From Fredinandcohnia onubensis (GTDB lineage: Bacteria; Bacillota; Bacilli; Bacillales; Bacillaceae_L), in contig NZ_NSEA01000004.1 in NCBI RefSeq assembly GCF_002734285.1, positions 62,001-126,000 on the forward strand: a stretch of DNA of 64,000 nucleotides, written 5' to 3'. Both the position numbers and the translations under genes were made by a program. This document shows, one piece after another, positions 53,770-62,470 of the stretch. The notes under the pieces were generated by a model. That model was not told where the DNA came from, searched no databases, and was given only the letters and a program-made list of their open reading frames with translations. The first letter of the stretch is position 1. The number at the start of each line of letters is the position of its first letter.

Positions 53770-54417
53770 TTGAAATATATCAAAAAAGTTATGCTTGCAC
53801 TTATCTTCTTTCATGCCTTGCTTGTCACTTTTCCTGTACAAGCTGAAGATGGTCATATTGATAAAAGTGTAAGTGATGCACTTGGAAACGAAGAAAAACA
53901 AGTAGATAAAGAGCAGGAAAAAGATGCTATTGATAACGCAGAACCTGCCAATGAATTAACAGCCGGCGATTTTTTTAAAATGATTTTTACAACGTTATTT
54001 GTTATTGCACTCATTTACCTTTTATTAAAATTTGTCAATAAAAGAAATCGCATGTTTAATCAGCATAGGTTTATTGAGAATCTAGGCGGGACCAGTTTAG
54101 GAACAAACCGATCCATTCAAATTGTAAAGATTGGGGATCGGATTTTAGTAGTGGGGGTTGGAGATACCGTTCAACTTCTCAAGGAAATCAAAGACACGGA
54201 TGAAATTAATGAAATTTTGGAACAGCATAATGCATCATTGGATTCCATGATTCAGCCTAGAGATATTCTTAATCGGATAATTCAAAAAAGAAAAGAAGTC
54301 AAAGAAGGGGACCAAACTCATTTTTCCACAATGTTACAAAAACAACTATCAGAATTAAAACAAGGGAGAAAGAAAATTGTCGAGCAACTTGAAAATAAGG
54401 AGTCTAGTAAAGAATGA
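53770..54417 (+). CDS. fliO: Flagellar export protein FliO (FliZ)
   Basis: Protein of 215 aa from TTG 53770; GTG 53758 in the same frame is an alternative, but AGGAG is only 1 nt from it. An N-terminal signal-like helix (MLALIFFHALLVTFPVQAE) ends in a possible cleavage site, an acidic extracytoplasmic stretch follows, then a transmembrane helix (about 70-92) and a cytoplasmic basic tail with LGTNRSIQIVKIGDRILVVGVGD, the FliO core. FliO helps FliP assemble. It overlaps fliP by 4 nt. Confidence 0.88.
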   Translation: MKYIKKVMLALIFFHALLVTFPVQAEDGHIDKSVSDALGNEEKQVDKEQEKDAIDNAEPANELTAGDFFKMIFTTLFVIALIYLLLKFVNKRNRMFNQHRFIENLGGTSLGTNRSIQIVKIGDRILVVGVGDTVQLLKEIKDTDEINEILEQHNASLDSMIQPRDILNRIIQKRKEVKEGDQTHFSTMLQKQLSELKQGRKKIVEQLENKESSKE

Positions 54418-55079
54418 ATGAATTTATGGAGTTTTTTAATACTAGTGCCCCTGAAAATGTGTCGACATCAGTTAAACTTCTACTTCTTTTGACTGTTCTT
54501 TCACTAGGTCCTAGTATTTTAATCTTAATGACGAGTTTCACACGGATAATTGTTGTGTTGTCATTTGTTCGAACTTCACTTGGGACACAACAAATGCCTC
54601 CAAATCAGGTCCTGATCGGACTGGCATTGTTTTTAACCTTCTTTGTGATGGCGCCGACATTAAGTGAGGTCAATGAACAAGCCTTAACCCCTTTGTTTAA
54701 TGAGGAAATTAATTTAGAGGAAGCCTATAATCGTGCCTCTTTACCGTTCAAGGAATTTATGAGTGTACATACCCGGCAGAAGGATTTGGAGTTATTTTTA
54801 AATTACTCAGGAGCTGATAGGCCGGAAACAATAGAGGATATTCCATTGACCGCTTTGGTACCAGCTTTTGCGATTAGTGAGCTTAAAACAGCGTTCCAAA
54901 TTGGTTTTATGATTTTTATTCCGTTCCTTGTAATCGATATGGTTGTTGCAAGTATCCTCATGTCCATGGGGATGATGATGCTTCCACCAGTCATGATTTC
55001 TTTGCCGTTTAAAATATTATTATTTGTCCTTGTGGACGGGTGGTATTTAATTGTTAAATCCTTATTACAGACCTTCTAA
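54414..55079 (+). CDS. fliP: Flagellar export gate protein FliP
   Basis: Protein of 221 aa, the same length as in B. subtilis. Four transmembrane helices; the signature LLTVLSLGPSILILMTSFTR and RTSLGTQQMPPNQVL are present, as is FLVIDMVVASILMSMGMMML near the C-terminus. FliP forms the export pore with FliQ and FliR. The ATG overlaps the fliO stop (ATGA). Confidence 0.96.
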   Translation: MNEFMEFFNTSAPENVSTSVKLLLLLTVLSLGPSILILMTSFTRIIVVLSFVRTSLGTQQMPPNQVLIGLALFLTFFVMAPTLSEVNEQALTPLFNEEINLEEAYNRASLPFKEFMSVHTRQKDLELFLNYSGADRPETIEDIPLTALVPAFAISELKTAFQIGFMIFIPFLVIDMVVASILMSMGMMMLPPVMISLPFKILLFVLVDGWYLIVKSLLQTF

Positions 55080-55094
55080 GAGTAGGTGAACAGT

Positions 55095-55364
55095 TTGAGT
55101 CCTGAAGCAGTTATTTCTTTAGCAGAAAAAGGTGTATATACGACTTTAATGATTTGTGGTCCGCTCTTATTAGTGGCATTAGTTGTTGGGCTGGTAGTTA
55201 GTGTGTTCCAGGCCACAACCCAAATTCAGGAGCAAACTCTAGCATTTATCCCCAAAATTATTGCCGTTCTAGTCGGTTTGGTATTTTTTGGACCGTGGAT
55301 GCTGTCAAGGATGCTCGCATATACGCATGATATATTTAGTAATTTAACAAGATTTGTAGGGTAA
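55095..55364 (+). CDS. fliQ: Flagellar export gate protein FliQ
   Basis: Protein of 89 aa from TTG 55095, the exact length of B. subtilis FliQ. Two transmembrane helices (about 16-38 and 52-74) flank FQATTQIQEQTLAFIPKI, the conserved loop. AGGTGA is the SD; GTG 55086 lies within it. Confidence 0.95.
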   Translation: MSPEAVISLAEKGVYTTLMICGPLLLVALVVGLVVSVFQATTQIQEQTLAFIPKIIAVLVGLVFFGPWMLSRMLAYTHDIFSNLTRFVG

Positions 55365-55368
55365 AAAA

Positions 55369-56145
55369 ATGACTGAGGTATATACCTATTTTCCTGCCTT
55401 TTTACTTGTACTAGTGAGGGTAACAAGTTTTTTTGTAACGATGCCATTGTTTTCATATCGGACTTTGCCGGCATCACATCGAATCGGAATTGCTTTCTTT
55501 ATTTCTTGGATTATGTTCTTATCTATGGAAAAACCAATTCTCCAGATTGATGGCTTTTTTATCATGTTAATTCTTAAAGAGGCTATGGTAGGTCTCCTAA
55601 TTGGGTTAACAGCTTATATGATTTTCGCTGCGATTCAAATTGCAGGAGGCTTTATAGATTTTCAGATGGGGTTTGCCATCGCGAATGTTATTGATCCACA
55701 AACGGGGGCGCAAAGTCCATTGATGGGACAATATTTATATACGTTTGCACTCCTCTTTTTATTGGCTATTAATGGCCATCATTTATTGTTGGACGGAATT
55801 TTCTATAGCTATGAATTTATCCCAATGGAACAACCAACTTTGCCATTTGGTGATGAAAATATAGTGGAATTTGTTCTAAAAGCCTTCGGTACAATGTTTA
55901 TCATTGCGTTTCAAATGTCAATGCCAGTCGTTGGCGCATTATTTTTAGTAGATATTGCTCTAGGTATAGTGGCGAGAACAGTCCCACAATTAAATGTATT
56001 TGTTGTAGGTCTGCCGTTAAAAATCGGGGTTAGTTTTGTTGTATTATTTATCGCGATGACGATGATTTTTATGCTCGTGGGAAATCTGGTAGACAATATG
56101 TTATTTACGATGCGAGGTTTAATGGAACTATTAGGAGGAAGCTAG
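55369..56145 (+). CDS. fliR: Flagellar export gate protein FliR
   Basis: Protein of 258 aa with about six transmembrane helices. GFIDFQMGFAIANVIDPQTG is the most conserved segment. One FliR subunit closes the FliP5-FliQ4 assembly. It starts 4 nt after fliQ with a modest SD (AGGGTA) and runs directly into flhB. Confidence 0.95.
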   Translation: MTEVYTYFPAFLLVLVRVTSFFVTMPLFSYRTLPASHRIGIAFFISWIMFLSMEKPILQIDGFFIMLILKEAMVGLLIGLTAYMIFAAIQIAGGFIDFQMGFAIANVIDPQTGAQSPLMGQYLYTFALLFLLAINGHHLLLDGIFYSYEFIPMEQPTLPFGDENIVEFVLKAFGTMFIIAFQMSMPVVGALFLVDIALGIVARTVPQLNVFVVGLPLKIGVSFVVLFIAMTMIFMLVGNLVDNMLFTMRGLMELLGGS

Positions 56146-57228
56146 ATGTATTTTGTTCGTCTTGACCTGCAATTTTTTGCAGGTGAAAAAACAGAAAAAG
56201 CCACTCCTAAAAAACGTCAAGAAACTAGAAAAAAGGGGCAGGTTGCAAAGAGTGCAGATATTAACACCGCCCTCCTGCTGATTTCGATCTTTTTTACACT
56301 GCTTGTTTTTGGGGGTTTCATTTTAGATCGTATTTTAACTTTTATAAGCCATTCATTTAGCCATTATTTATTGATTACACCGACTGAACAGAGTGTTCAA
56401 GAAATTTTTATTGAACTATCGTTAGAGGCAGCAATTATATTAGCGCCGATTATGCTAGTAGCACTTATCGTTGGAATTGCAGCGAACCTTATGCAGGTTG
56501 GTTTTTTATTTTCAACAGAAGCGATTCAAATGAAGTTAAATAAGCTTGATCCGATTCAAGGATTTAAACGAATTTATTCGATACGTGCGCTTGTTGAGAT
56601 GCTTAAATCAATTTTAAAAATTGTTATCGTAGGTGGCGTTACGATTTCGATTCTTTGGTTCCGCTTGGAAGATATTTTGTCTTTGTCACAGAAAACCGTT
56701 GGAGCAGCACTGATTGTTCTTGCCAAACTTACAGTTCAGATGGGGTTGTTTGCGGGTGGGGCACTTTTATTCTTATCGTTCTTAGACTATCTTTATCAAC
56801 GTTATGATTATGAAAAAAACATAAGGATGTCTAAGCAGGATATTAAAGATGAATATAAGAAGACGGAAGGAGACCCCCTGATTAAATCAAAAATTAAGCA
56901 AAAGCAACGTGAAATGGCAATGAGTCGAATGATGCAAGAGGTGCCAAAAGCAGATGTCATTATTACAAATCCAACTCATTATGCAATTGCTTTAAAATAT
57001 GATGAATCGAAAATGGATGCTCCCTTTGTAGTTGCAAAAGGTGTAGATTTTGTTGCTGGGCGAATTAAGGAAATTGCAAAAGAGGATGAAATCACGACCA
57101 TCGAAAACCGTCCTCTTGCAAGAGCCCTCTATGCCGGGACCAACATTGGGGACGCGATACCAGAAGAGTATTTTAAGGCGGTAGCCGAAATACTTGCTTA
57201 TGTGTACCGCTTGAAAGAAAAGATATAA
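56146..57228 (+). CDS. flhB: Flagellar export switch protein FlhB
   Basis: Protein of 360 aa. GEKTEKATPKKRQETRKKGQ is the standard N-terminal cytoplasmic stretch; four transmembrane helices lie between about 30 and 210. The cytoplasmic domain has the autocleavage motif Asn275-Pro276-Thr277-His278, so the protein can switch from rod/hook to filament export with FliK. The C-terminal fragment ends VAEILAYVYRLKEKI. It starts immediately after fliR, with AGGAGG inside fliR. Confidence 0.97.
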   Translation: MYFVRLDLQFFAGEKTEKATPKKRQETRKKGQVAKSADINTALLLISIFFTLLVFGGFILDRILTFISHSFSHYLLITPTEQSVQEIFIELSLEAAIILAPIMLVALIVGIAANLMQVGFLFSTEAIQMKLNKLDPIQGFKRIYSIRALVEMLKSILKIVIVGGVTISILWFRLEDILSLSQKTVGAALIVLAKLTVQMGLFAGGALLFLSFLDYLYQRYDYEKNIRMSKQDIKDEYKKTEGDPLIKSKIKQKQREMAMSRMMQEVPKADVIITNPTHYAIALKYDESKMDAPFVVAKGVDFVAGRIKEIAKEDEITTIENRPLARALYAGTNIGDAIPEEYFKAVAEILAYVYRLKEKI

Positions 57229-57299
57229 AAATTTTTATAAGAAATTATTACAAATTCCTCATCAACTTATGTGTTTTTTGACTTAAAGGAGAGAAAACA

Positions 57300-59336
57300 A
57301 TGCGAGCAAGAGATTTATCAGTTTTATTAAGTGTCATCTTAATAGTTGCGATGCTTATTATTCCATTTCCATCTTGGATGCTAAGCATTTTAATTATTGT
57401 TAATATTTCTCTTGCATTGTTAGTTCTTTTAACTTCAATGAATATGCAGGAACCACTTCAATTTTCAATCTTCCCTTCTTTATTACTTCTATTAACCTTA
57501 TTTAGATTAGGGTTAAACGTTTCGACAACTAGATCTATTCTCGCTACAGGGGATGCCGGTGGGGTTGTGCACACCTTTGGTACCTTTGTTGTTGGTGGGA
57601 ATGTGGTCGTTGGATTTGTTGTCTTTTTAATTCTTGTAATTATTCAATTTGTTGTTATTACAAAAGGTTCTGAACGTGTTTCTGAGGTTGCTGCACGTTT
57701 TACATTAGATGCAATGCCAGGGAAACAAATGAGTATCGATGCTGATTTAAATGCTGGTATGATTTCTGACACTGAGGCCCGCGAGCGCCGTGATAAAGTA
57801 AGTAGAGAAGCAGACTTTTACGGGGCAATGGACGGGGCAAGTAAGTTTGTAAAAGGGGATGCAATAGCAGGGATTATTATTGTTCTTATCAACTTGATTT
57901 TTGGGTTTATCATCGGAATGACACAGCATGGCTTGGGATTCCAAGAGGCGCTTTCTAAATTTACCCTTTTAACTGTAGGGGACGGTATTGTTAGTCAGAT
58001 TCCTGCTCTATTAATTTCAACAGCAACAGGGATTGTGGTTACTCGTGCTGCGTCTGAAGGTAATTTAGGAACAGATATTACAAAGCAATTATTTGCATAT
58101 CCAAAGATGCTATATGTGACTGCAGGGACGATTTTCCTTTTAGGCTTGTTTACTCCAATCCATGATTTTTTAACAATTTCTATCTCAAGTTTTTTAGCTA
58201 TTGGTGCCTATATGATTTCTAAAAGTAAGGATCAGGAGACTCAATTAGAGCCTGACACTGAAGAAGAAGTACAAGTAGAGGATTTAAAAAGTCCAGAAAG
58301 CGTCGTGAGTCTGTTAAATGTTGACCCCATTGAGTTTGAGTTCGGTTATGGATTGATACCATTGGCTGATACAAACCAAGGTGGAGATATTCTGGACAGA
58401 ATCGTGATGATCCGTAGACAATTGGCGATTGAGTTGGGGTTAGTGATCCCAGTCGTTAGAATTAGGGATAATATTCAATTACAACCAAACGAATATCGCT
58501 TGAAAATTAAAGGTAGTGAAATGGCAAGAGGGGAACTTATACTTGATCACTTTTTAGCAATGAGCCCAGGTTATGAGGATGATTCGATTGAAGGAATCGA
58601 TACTATCGAACCCTCTTTTGGCTTACCGGCAAAATGGATATCTGAGGATATGAAAGATCAGGCAGAAATGCTAGGATATACGGTCGTTGACCCTCCTTCT
58701 GTTGTGTCAACACACATTACTGAAGTTATCCGAAGGAATGCCAATGAATTACTGGGTAGACAAGAAACAAAGCAACTGATTGACCATCTAAAAGAATCAT
58801 ACCCAATATTAGTAGATGAGGTTACTCCAAACCCACTAGCAGTAGGAGATGTTCAAAAGGTTTTAGCTAAATTACTTAAGGAAAATGTGTCAATTCGAAA
58901 TCTGCCTATCATTTTTGAAACACTCGCCGATTTTGGACGAATGACAACTGATACAGATTTATTAACTGAATACGTTAGACAATCGCTTGCGAGACAAATA
59001 ACCAATCAATACATTGTTCAAGGTGAAACAATGAAGGTTGTAACACTATCAGGTAGAGTTGAAAAGTTTGTCGCAGATGGTGTTCAACAAACAGAACATG
59101 GAAACTATCTCTCAATTGATCCAAATGTGTCACAATCCATCATTGAAGCGATAGCGAAACAAATCGAAAGTGTTAGTATACAAGAGCAAACTCCGATTTT
59201 ACTATGTTCTCCAGCGGTCAGAATGTATGTAAGACAATTAATTGAACGATATTTTCCGCAAGTTCCTGTACTTTCTTATAACGAGCTTGAGGCGAATGTT
59301 GAAGTTCAAAGTGTTGGGGTGGTGAATATAGATTGA
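57300..59336 (+). CDS. flhA: Flagellar export gate protein FlhA
   Basis: Protein of 678 aa. The N-terminal half has eight transmembrane helices with FRLGLNVSTTRSIL and the FHIPEP-type loop DAMPGKQMSIDADLNAG; the C-terminal half (about 330-678) is the cytoplasmic ring that docks chaperone-substrate complexes. It converts proton flow to export. The 71-nt gap after flhB is AT-rich and holds an AAAGGAGAG SD but no clear terminator. It overlaps flhF by 4 nt. Confidence 0.97.
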   Translation: MRARDLSVLLSVILIVAMLIIPFPSWMLSILIIVNISLALLVLLTSMNMQEPLQFSIFPSLLLLLTLFRLGLNVSTTRSILATGDAGGVVHTFGTFVVGGNVVVGFVVFLILVIIQFVVITKGSERVSEVAARFTLDAMPGKQMSIDADLNAGMISDTEARERRDKVSREADFYGAMDGASKFVKGDAIAGIIIVLINLIFGFIIGMTQHGLGFQEALSKFTLLTVGDGIVSQIPALLISTATGIVVTRAASEGNLGTDITKQLFAYPKMLYVTAGTIFLLGLFTPIHDFLTISISSFLAIGAYMISKSKDQETQLEPDTEEEVQVEDLKSPESVVSLLNVDPIEFEFGYGLIPLADTNQGGDILDRIVMIRRQLAIELGLVIPVVRIRDNIQLQPNEYRLKIKGSEMARGELILDHFLAMSPGYEDDSIEGIDTIEPSFGLPAKWISEDMKDQAEMLGYTVVDPPSVVSTHITEVIRRNANELLGRQETKQLIDHLKESYPILVDEVTPNPLAVGDVQKVLAKLLKENVSIRNLPIIFETLADFGRMTTDTDLLTEYVRQSLARQITNQYIVQGETMKVVTLSGRVEKFVADGVQQTEHGNYLSIDPNVSQSIIEAIAKQIESVSIQEQTPILLCSPAVRMYVRQLIERYFPQVPVLSYNELEANVEVQSVGVVNID

Positions 59337-60511
59337 AGGTAAAAAAATATATAGCTACTACCATGCCAGAAGCAATGAAAATGATTCGTGCCGAATTAGG
59401 TAGTGATGCGGTGATCTTAAATTCTAAGGTTGTTCAAACGAGAGGGTTTTTCGGCCTTTTTCGAAAAAAGAATTTTGAAGTGATAGCAGCTATTGATTCT
59501 GATATCCCTAAGAATCAAACAATGCAACCGAAAGAAAAAAATAAAAAACCAGCGGTTATTGATATTAAATCTGAACCAATCCCAATTAAACAAGAGGTTA
59601 CCAAACCTGTAAATACACCACAAGCAAAAGAACCGTCAGAGTCGACACCTAAACTCGTAAAAGAAATGAAAGAACTAAGAGCGGCAATAAAAGAATTATC
59701 TGTGGATAGTAGTCCTTATCCAGCACCTTTGCAGGAAATAAATCAATTGTTGGTCGATCAAGAAATCGATCCATCGATTCGAAAAGAAATGATGTCTACC
59801 TTAATGGAAAAATGGTACATGAATTCAGGAAAAGCATCATTTGAAGAAGTCAAGAAATGGACAAAGGACTGTATGGCTTCTGTCATTTCCGGAGTTGAAT
59901 ACGGTGGCTTAACTTTTCAAAAAAAATATATTAATGTGGTTGGTCCAACAGGTGTTGGAAAAACTACGACCATTGCTAAAATTGCAGCAGACAGCATGTT
60001 GAAGGACAAAAAGAAAATTGCCTTTATTACAACAGATACATTTCGAATTGCTGCAATTGAGCAACTAAAAACATATGCAAAAATTCTTAGTGCTCCTGTT
60101 GAGGTTTGTTATTCTTTTGATGATTTTAAAAAAGCAAAGGAAGCCTATAAGGATTATGATGTTATATTCATTGATACTGCAGGCAGGAACTTCCGAAATG
60201 TAAAATATATTGACGATTTGAATGATTTAATCCATTTTTCAAATGATATGGAAACATTTTTAGTGCTTTCACTAACATCAAAAATGAGCGACATGAAAGT
60301 GATTTATGAACAGTTTTCTAAAATTGCAATATCCAAATTCATATTTACAAAAGTGGATGAAACGGCAAACTACGGAGCGATGGTCAATTTAATTGCTGAT
60401 TCTGGTATCGGTGTCGCATATTTAACGAATGGTCAAAATGTGCCAGATGATATTGTCGTGGCTACGCCAGATCTTATCACTAATACTATCCTTGGAGTCG
60501 ATGAATCATGA
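59333..60511 (+). CDS. flhF: Flagellar placement GTPase FlhF
   Basis: Protein of 392 aa from a TTG start inside the flhA stop. It is the third SRP-type GTPase beside Ffh and FtsY of this window. The B domain (about 1-120) is basic and variable; the NG domain has [39 protein letters not shown] and TKVDET. It places the basal body in the membrane and is stimulated by FlhG. The length is slightly above B. subtilis FlhF (366 aa), the difference lying in the B domain. Confidence 0.95.
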   Translation: MKVKKYIATTMPEAMKMIRAELGSDAVILNSKVVQTRGFFGLFRKKNFEVIAAIDSDIPKNQTMQPKEKNKKPAVIDIKSEPIPIKQEVTKPVNTPQAKEPSESTPKLVKEMKELRAAIKELSVDSSPYPAPLQEINQLLVDQEIDPSIRKEMMSTLMEKWYMNSGKASFEEVKKWTKDCMASVISGVEYGGLTFQKKYINVVGPTGVGKTTTIAKIAADSMLKDKKKIAFITTDTFRIAAIEQLKTYAKILSAPVEVCYSFDDFKKAKEAYKDYDVIFIDTAGRNFRNVKYIDDLNDLIHFSNDMETFLVLSLTSKMSDMKVIYEQFSKIAISKFIFTKVDETANYGAMVNLIADSGIGVAYLTNGQNVPDDIVVATPDLITNTILGVDES

Positions 60512-61377
60512 TAGACCAAGCTACAGCTCTTCGTAACAAGCTAGGATCGATGAATAACGAACAAGACCAACCGAAGACAATAGCTGTAATCAGTGGAAAA
60601 GGTGGAGTTGGTAAATCCAATTTCTCATTGAATTTTTCCATTGCCCTATCACAATTTGGTAAGAAGGCTTTGTTGTTTGATATGGATATTGGAATGGGGA
60701 ATATTGATATTTTAATGGGAATAACAGCCCACCATACGATTGTGGACTTATTTGAAAAAAATCTATCGATAACAGATCTGTTAATCAAGGGTCCAAATGG
60801 CATTGACTATATTGCGGGTGGTAATGGCTTACCTTCGCTTTTTAAGCTGGATGAAAGCAAATCGCAGTATTTAATTGACCAATTACAATCCGTACTACAT
60901 GATTATGACTACATTATTTTTGATATGGGCGCTGGTATGTCCGAGGAAAGTGTTAAATTTCTTATGGCAATGGACGAAATATTTGTCATTACCACACCTG
61001 AGCCAACCTCTATTACAGATGCATACTCAGTCATTAAATATATTTGTTTATTTGACCAATCGATCCCTATGTATTTGATTGTGAATCGAGCTGATAATGA
61101 ATCTGAAGGAATGCAAACCTTGAAAAGATTAAAACAGGCTGTTCTGCAATTCCTAATAAAAGAGATCAACCTACTAGGTGTATTGCTTGATGACAAAACC
61201 GTGCAAAAGGCAGTCAGTCACCAAGAGCCATTCTTACTATATGCCCCTAAATCAGTAATCAGCAAAAATTTACTTGATATTTGCAAAAATTATCTTGGTA
61301 GTGAAATAAATCAGGAGAAAAATCAACATACGTCCTTTATATCAAAGTTACAACGTTTTTTCGTACGTGGTAGATAG
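60508..61377 (+). CDS. flhG: Flagellar number regulator FlhG (YlxH), MinD-type ATPase
   Basis: Protein of 289 aa. The deviant Walker A is SGKGGVGKSNFSLNF at about residue 31; DMDIGMGNIDILMG and DMGAGMSEES are the further MinD/ParA motifs. The N-terminal end carries the DQATALRNKL segment, which activates FlhF, and the C-terminal end is a basic amphipathic membrane-binding helix (SFISKLQRFFVRGR). It overlaps flhF by 4 nt. Confidence 0.95.
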   Translation: MIDQATALRNKLGSMNNEQDQPKTIAVISGKGGVGKSNFSLNFSIALSQFGKKALLFDMDIGMGNIDILMGITAHHTIVDLFEKNLSITDLLIKGPNGIDYIAGGNGLPSLFKLDESKSQYLIDQLQSVLHDYDYIIFDMGAGMSEESVKFLMAMDEIFVITTPEPTSITDAYSVIKYICLFDQSIPMYLIVNRADNESEGMQTLKRLKQAVLQFLIKEINLLGVLLDDKTVQKAVSHQEPFLLYAPKSVISKNLLDICKNYLGSEINQEKNQHTSFISKLQRFFVRGR

Positions 61378-61387
61378 GAGTTTAGCA

Positions 61388-62452
61388 ATGACAAAAATAA
61401 ATGTTCTTATTGTAGACGATTCAGCATTTATGAGGAAGCTTATTTCAAATTTCCTTCAGGAAGATTCAAGAATAAACGTTATTGGAACAGCGAGAAATGG
61501 AATGGATGCCCTGAACAAAATTGAAAAACTCAATCCAGATGTTGTAACATTGGATGTTGAAATGCCTGAAATGAACGGAATTGAAGCATTACAACGGATT
61601 ATGGATGAACATCCTCGTCCAGTTGTAATGCTTTCAAGCACAACAATAGTAGGAGCAGACAAAACATTACTTGCGATTCAAAATGGAGCTGTTGATTTTA
61701 TTCAAAAACCATCAGGACCTATTTCTATTGATCTTCACCTGATAAAAAATGAAATTGTAACAAAAGTACTGAATGCTGGAAAAATAAACGTAAGATTACT
61801 TAAATGTCCAACAAAAATACAAGAAATTTCTAATAATAGAATAGTAGATTATAGTAAAATAGACCTAGAACTAAATAAAAGTAGTAATAAAATTGTTTGC
61901 ATGGGTACTTCCACAGGGGGACCTCGGGCTTTGCAACAGGTCCTCTCACAGTTTCCGAAAAATTATCCGGTACCAATTGTTATTGTTCAGCACATGCCAG
62001 CGGGTTTTACTAAATCTTTAGCCAACAGGCTCAATGGTTTATGTAATATTACCGTTAAAGAAGCTGAAGATGGGGAAATGTTAAAGGCCGGGACAGCATA
62101 TATAGCCCCTGGTGGTTATCATATGAAAATAAAAAAGCTTGGCTCAATGCTCGCTGTCAATATCGATGAGAGTGAAATACGGAATGGACACAGACCTTCT
62201 GTTGATGTCCTGTTTGAATCAATTAGTGAAATCAAGGGAATTCAAACCATTTCTATCATCATGACAGGAATGGGAACGGACGGTTCAAGCGGATTAATAA
62301 AACTAAAACAGACTGGACGGGTTGTATCAATAGCAGAATCGGAGGAAACTTCTATTGTGTTTGGTATGCCAAAGGCAGCTATTGAAGCAAATTTAGTTGA
62401 TAGAGTTGAAAATTTAGAGGATATAGCAAGGACCGTACTTAGCCTTTCATAA
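61388..62452 (+). CDS. cheB: Chemotaxis methylesterase/deamidase CheB
   Basis: Protein of 354 aa. The receiver domain has Asp10-Asp11 and phosphorylation site Asp56 in LDVEMPEMNG. The methylesterase domain has Ser in GTSTGGPRAL, His in VQHMPAGFTK and Asp in MGTDGSSGL. It removes methyl groups from chemoreceptors for adaptation. ATG 61388 follows AGGAG; the frame is open 7 codons upstream, overlapping flhG, but there is no SD there. Confidence 0.96.
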   Translation: MTKINVLIVDDSAFMRKLISNFLQEDSRINVIGTARNGMDALNKIEKLNPDVVTLDVEMPEMNGIEALQRIMDEHPRPVVMLSSTTIVGADKTLLAIQNGAVDFIQKPSGPISIDLHLIKNEIVTKVLNAGKINVRLLKCPTKIQEISNNRIVDYSKIDLELNKSSNKIVCMGTSTGGPRALQQVLSQFPKNYPVPIVIVQHMPAGFTKSLANRLNGLCNITVKEAEDGEMLKAGTAYIAPGGYHMKIKKLGSMLAVNIDESEIRNGHRPSVDVLFESISEIKGIQTISIIMTGMGTDGSSGLIKLKQTGRVVSIAESEETSIVFGMPKAAIEANLVDRVENLEDIARTVLSLS

Positions 62453-62470
62453 GTAAAGGGGTGTTGATAA

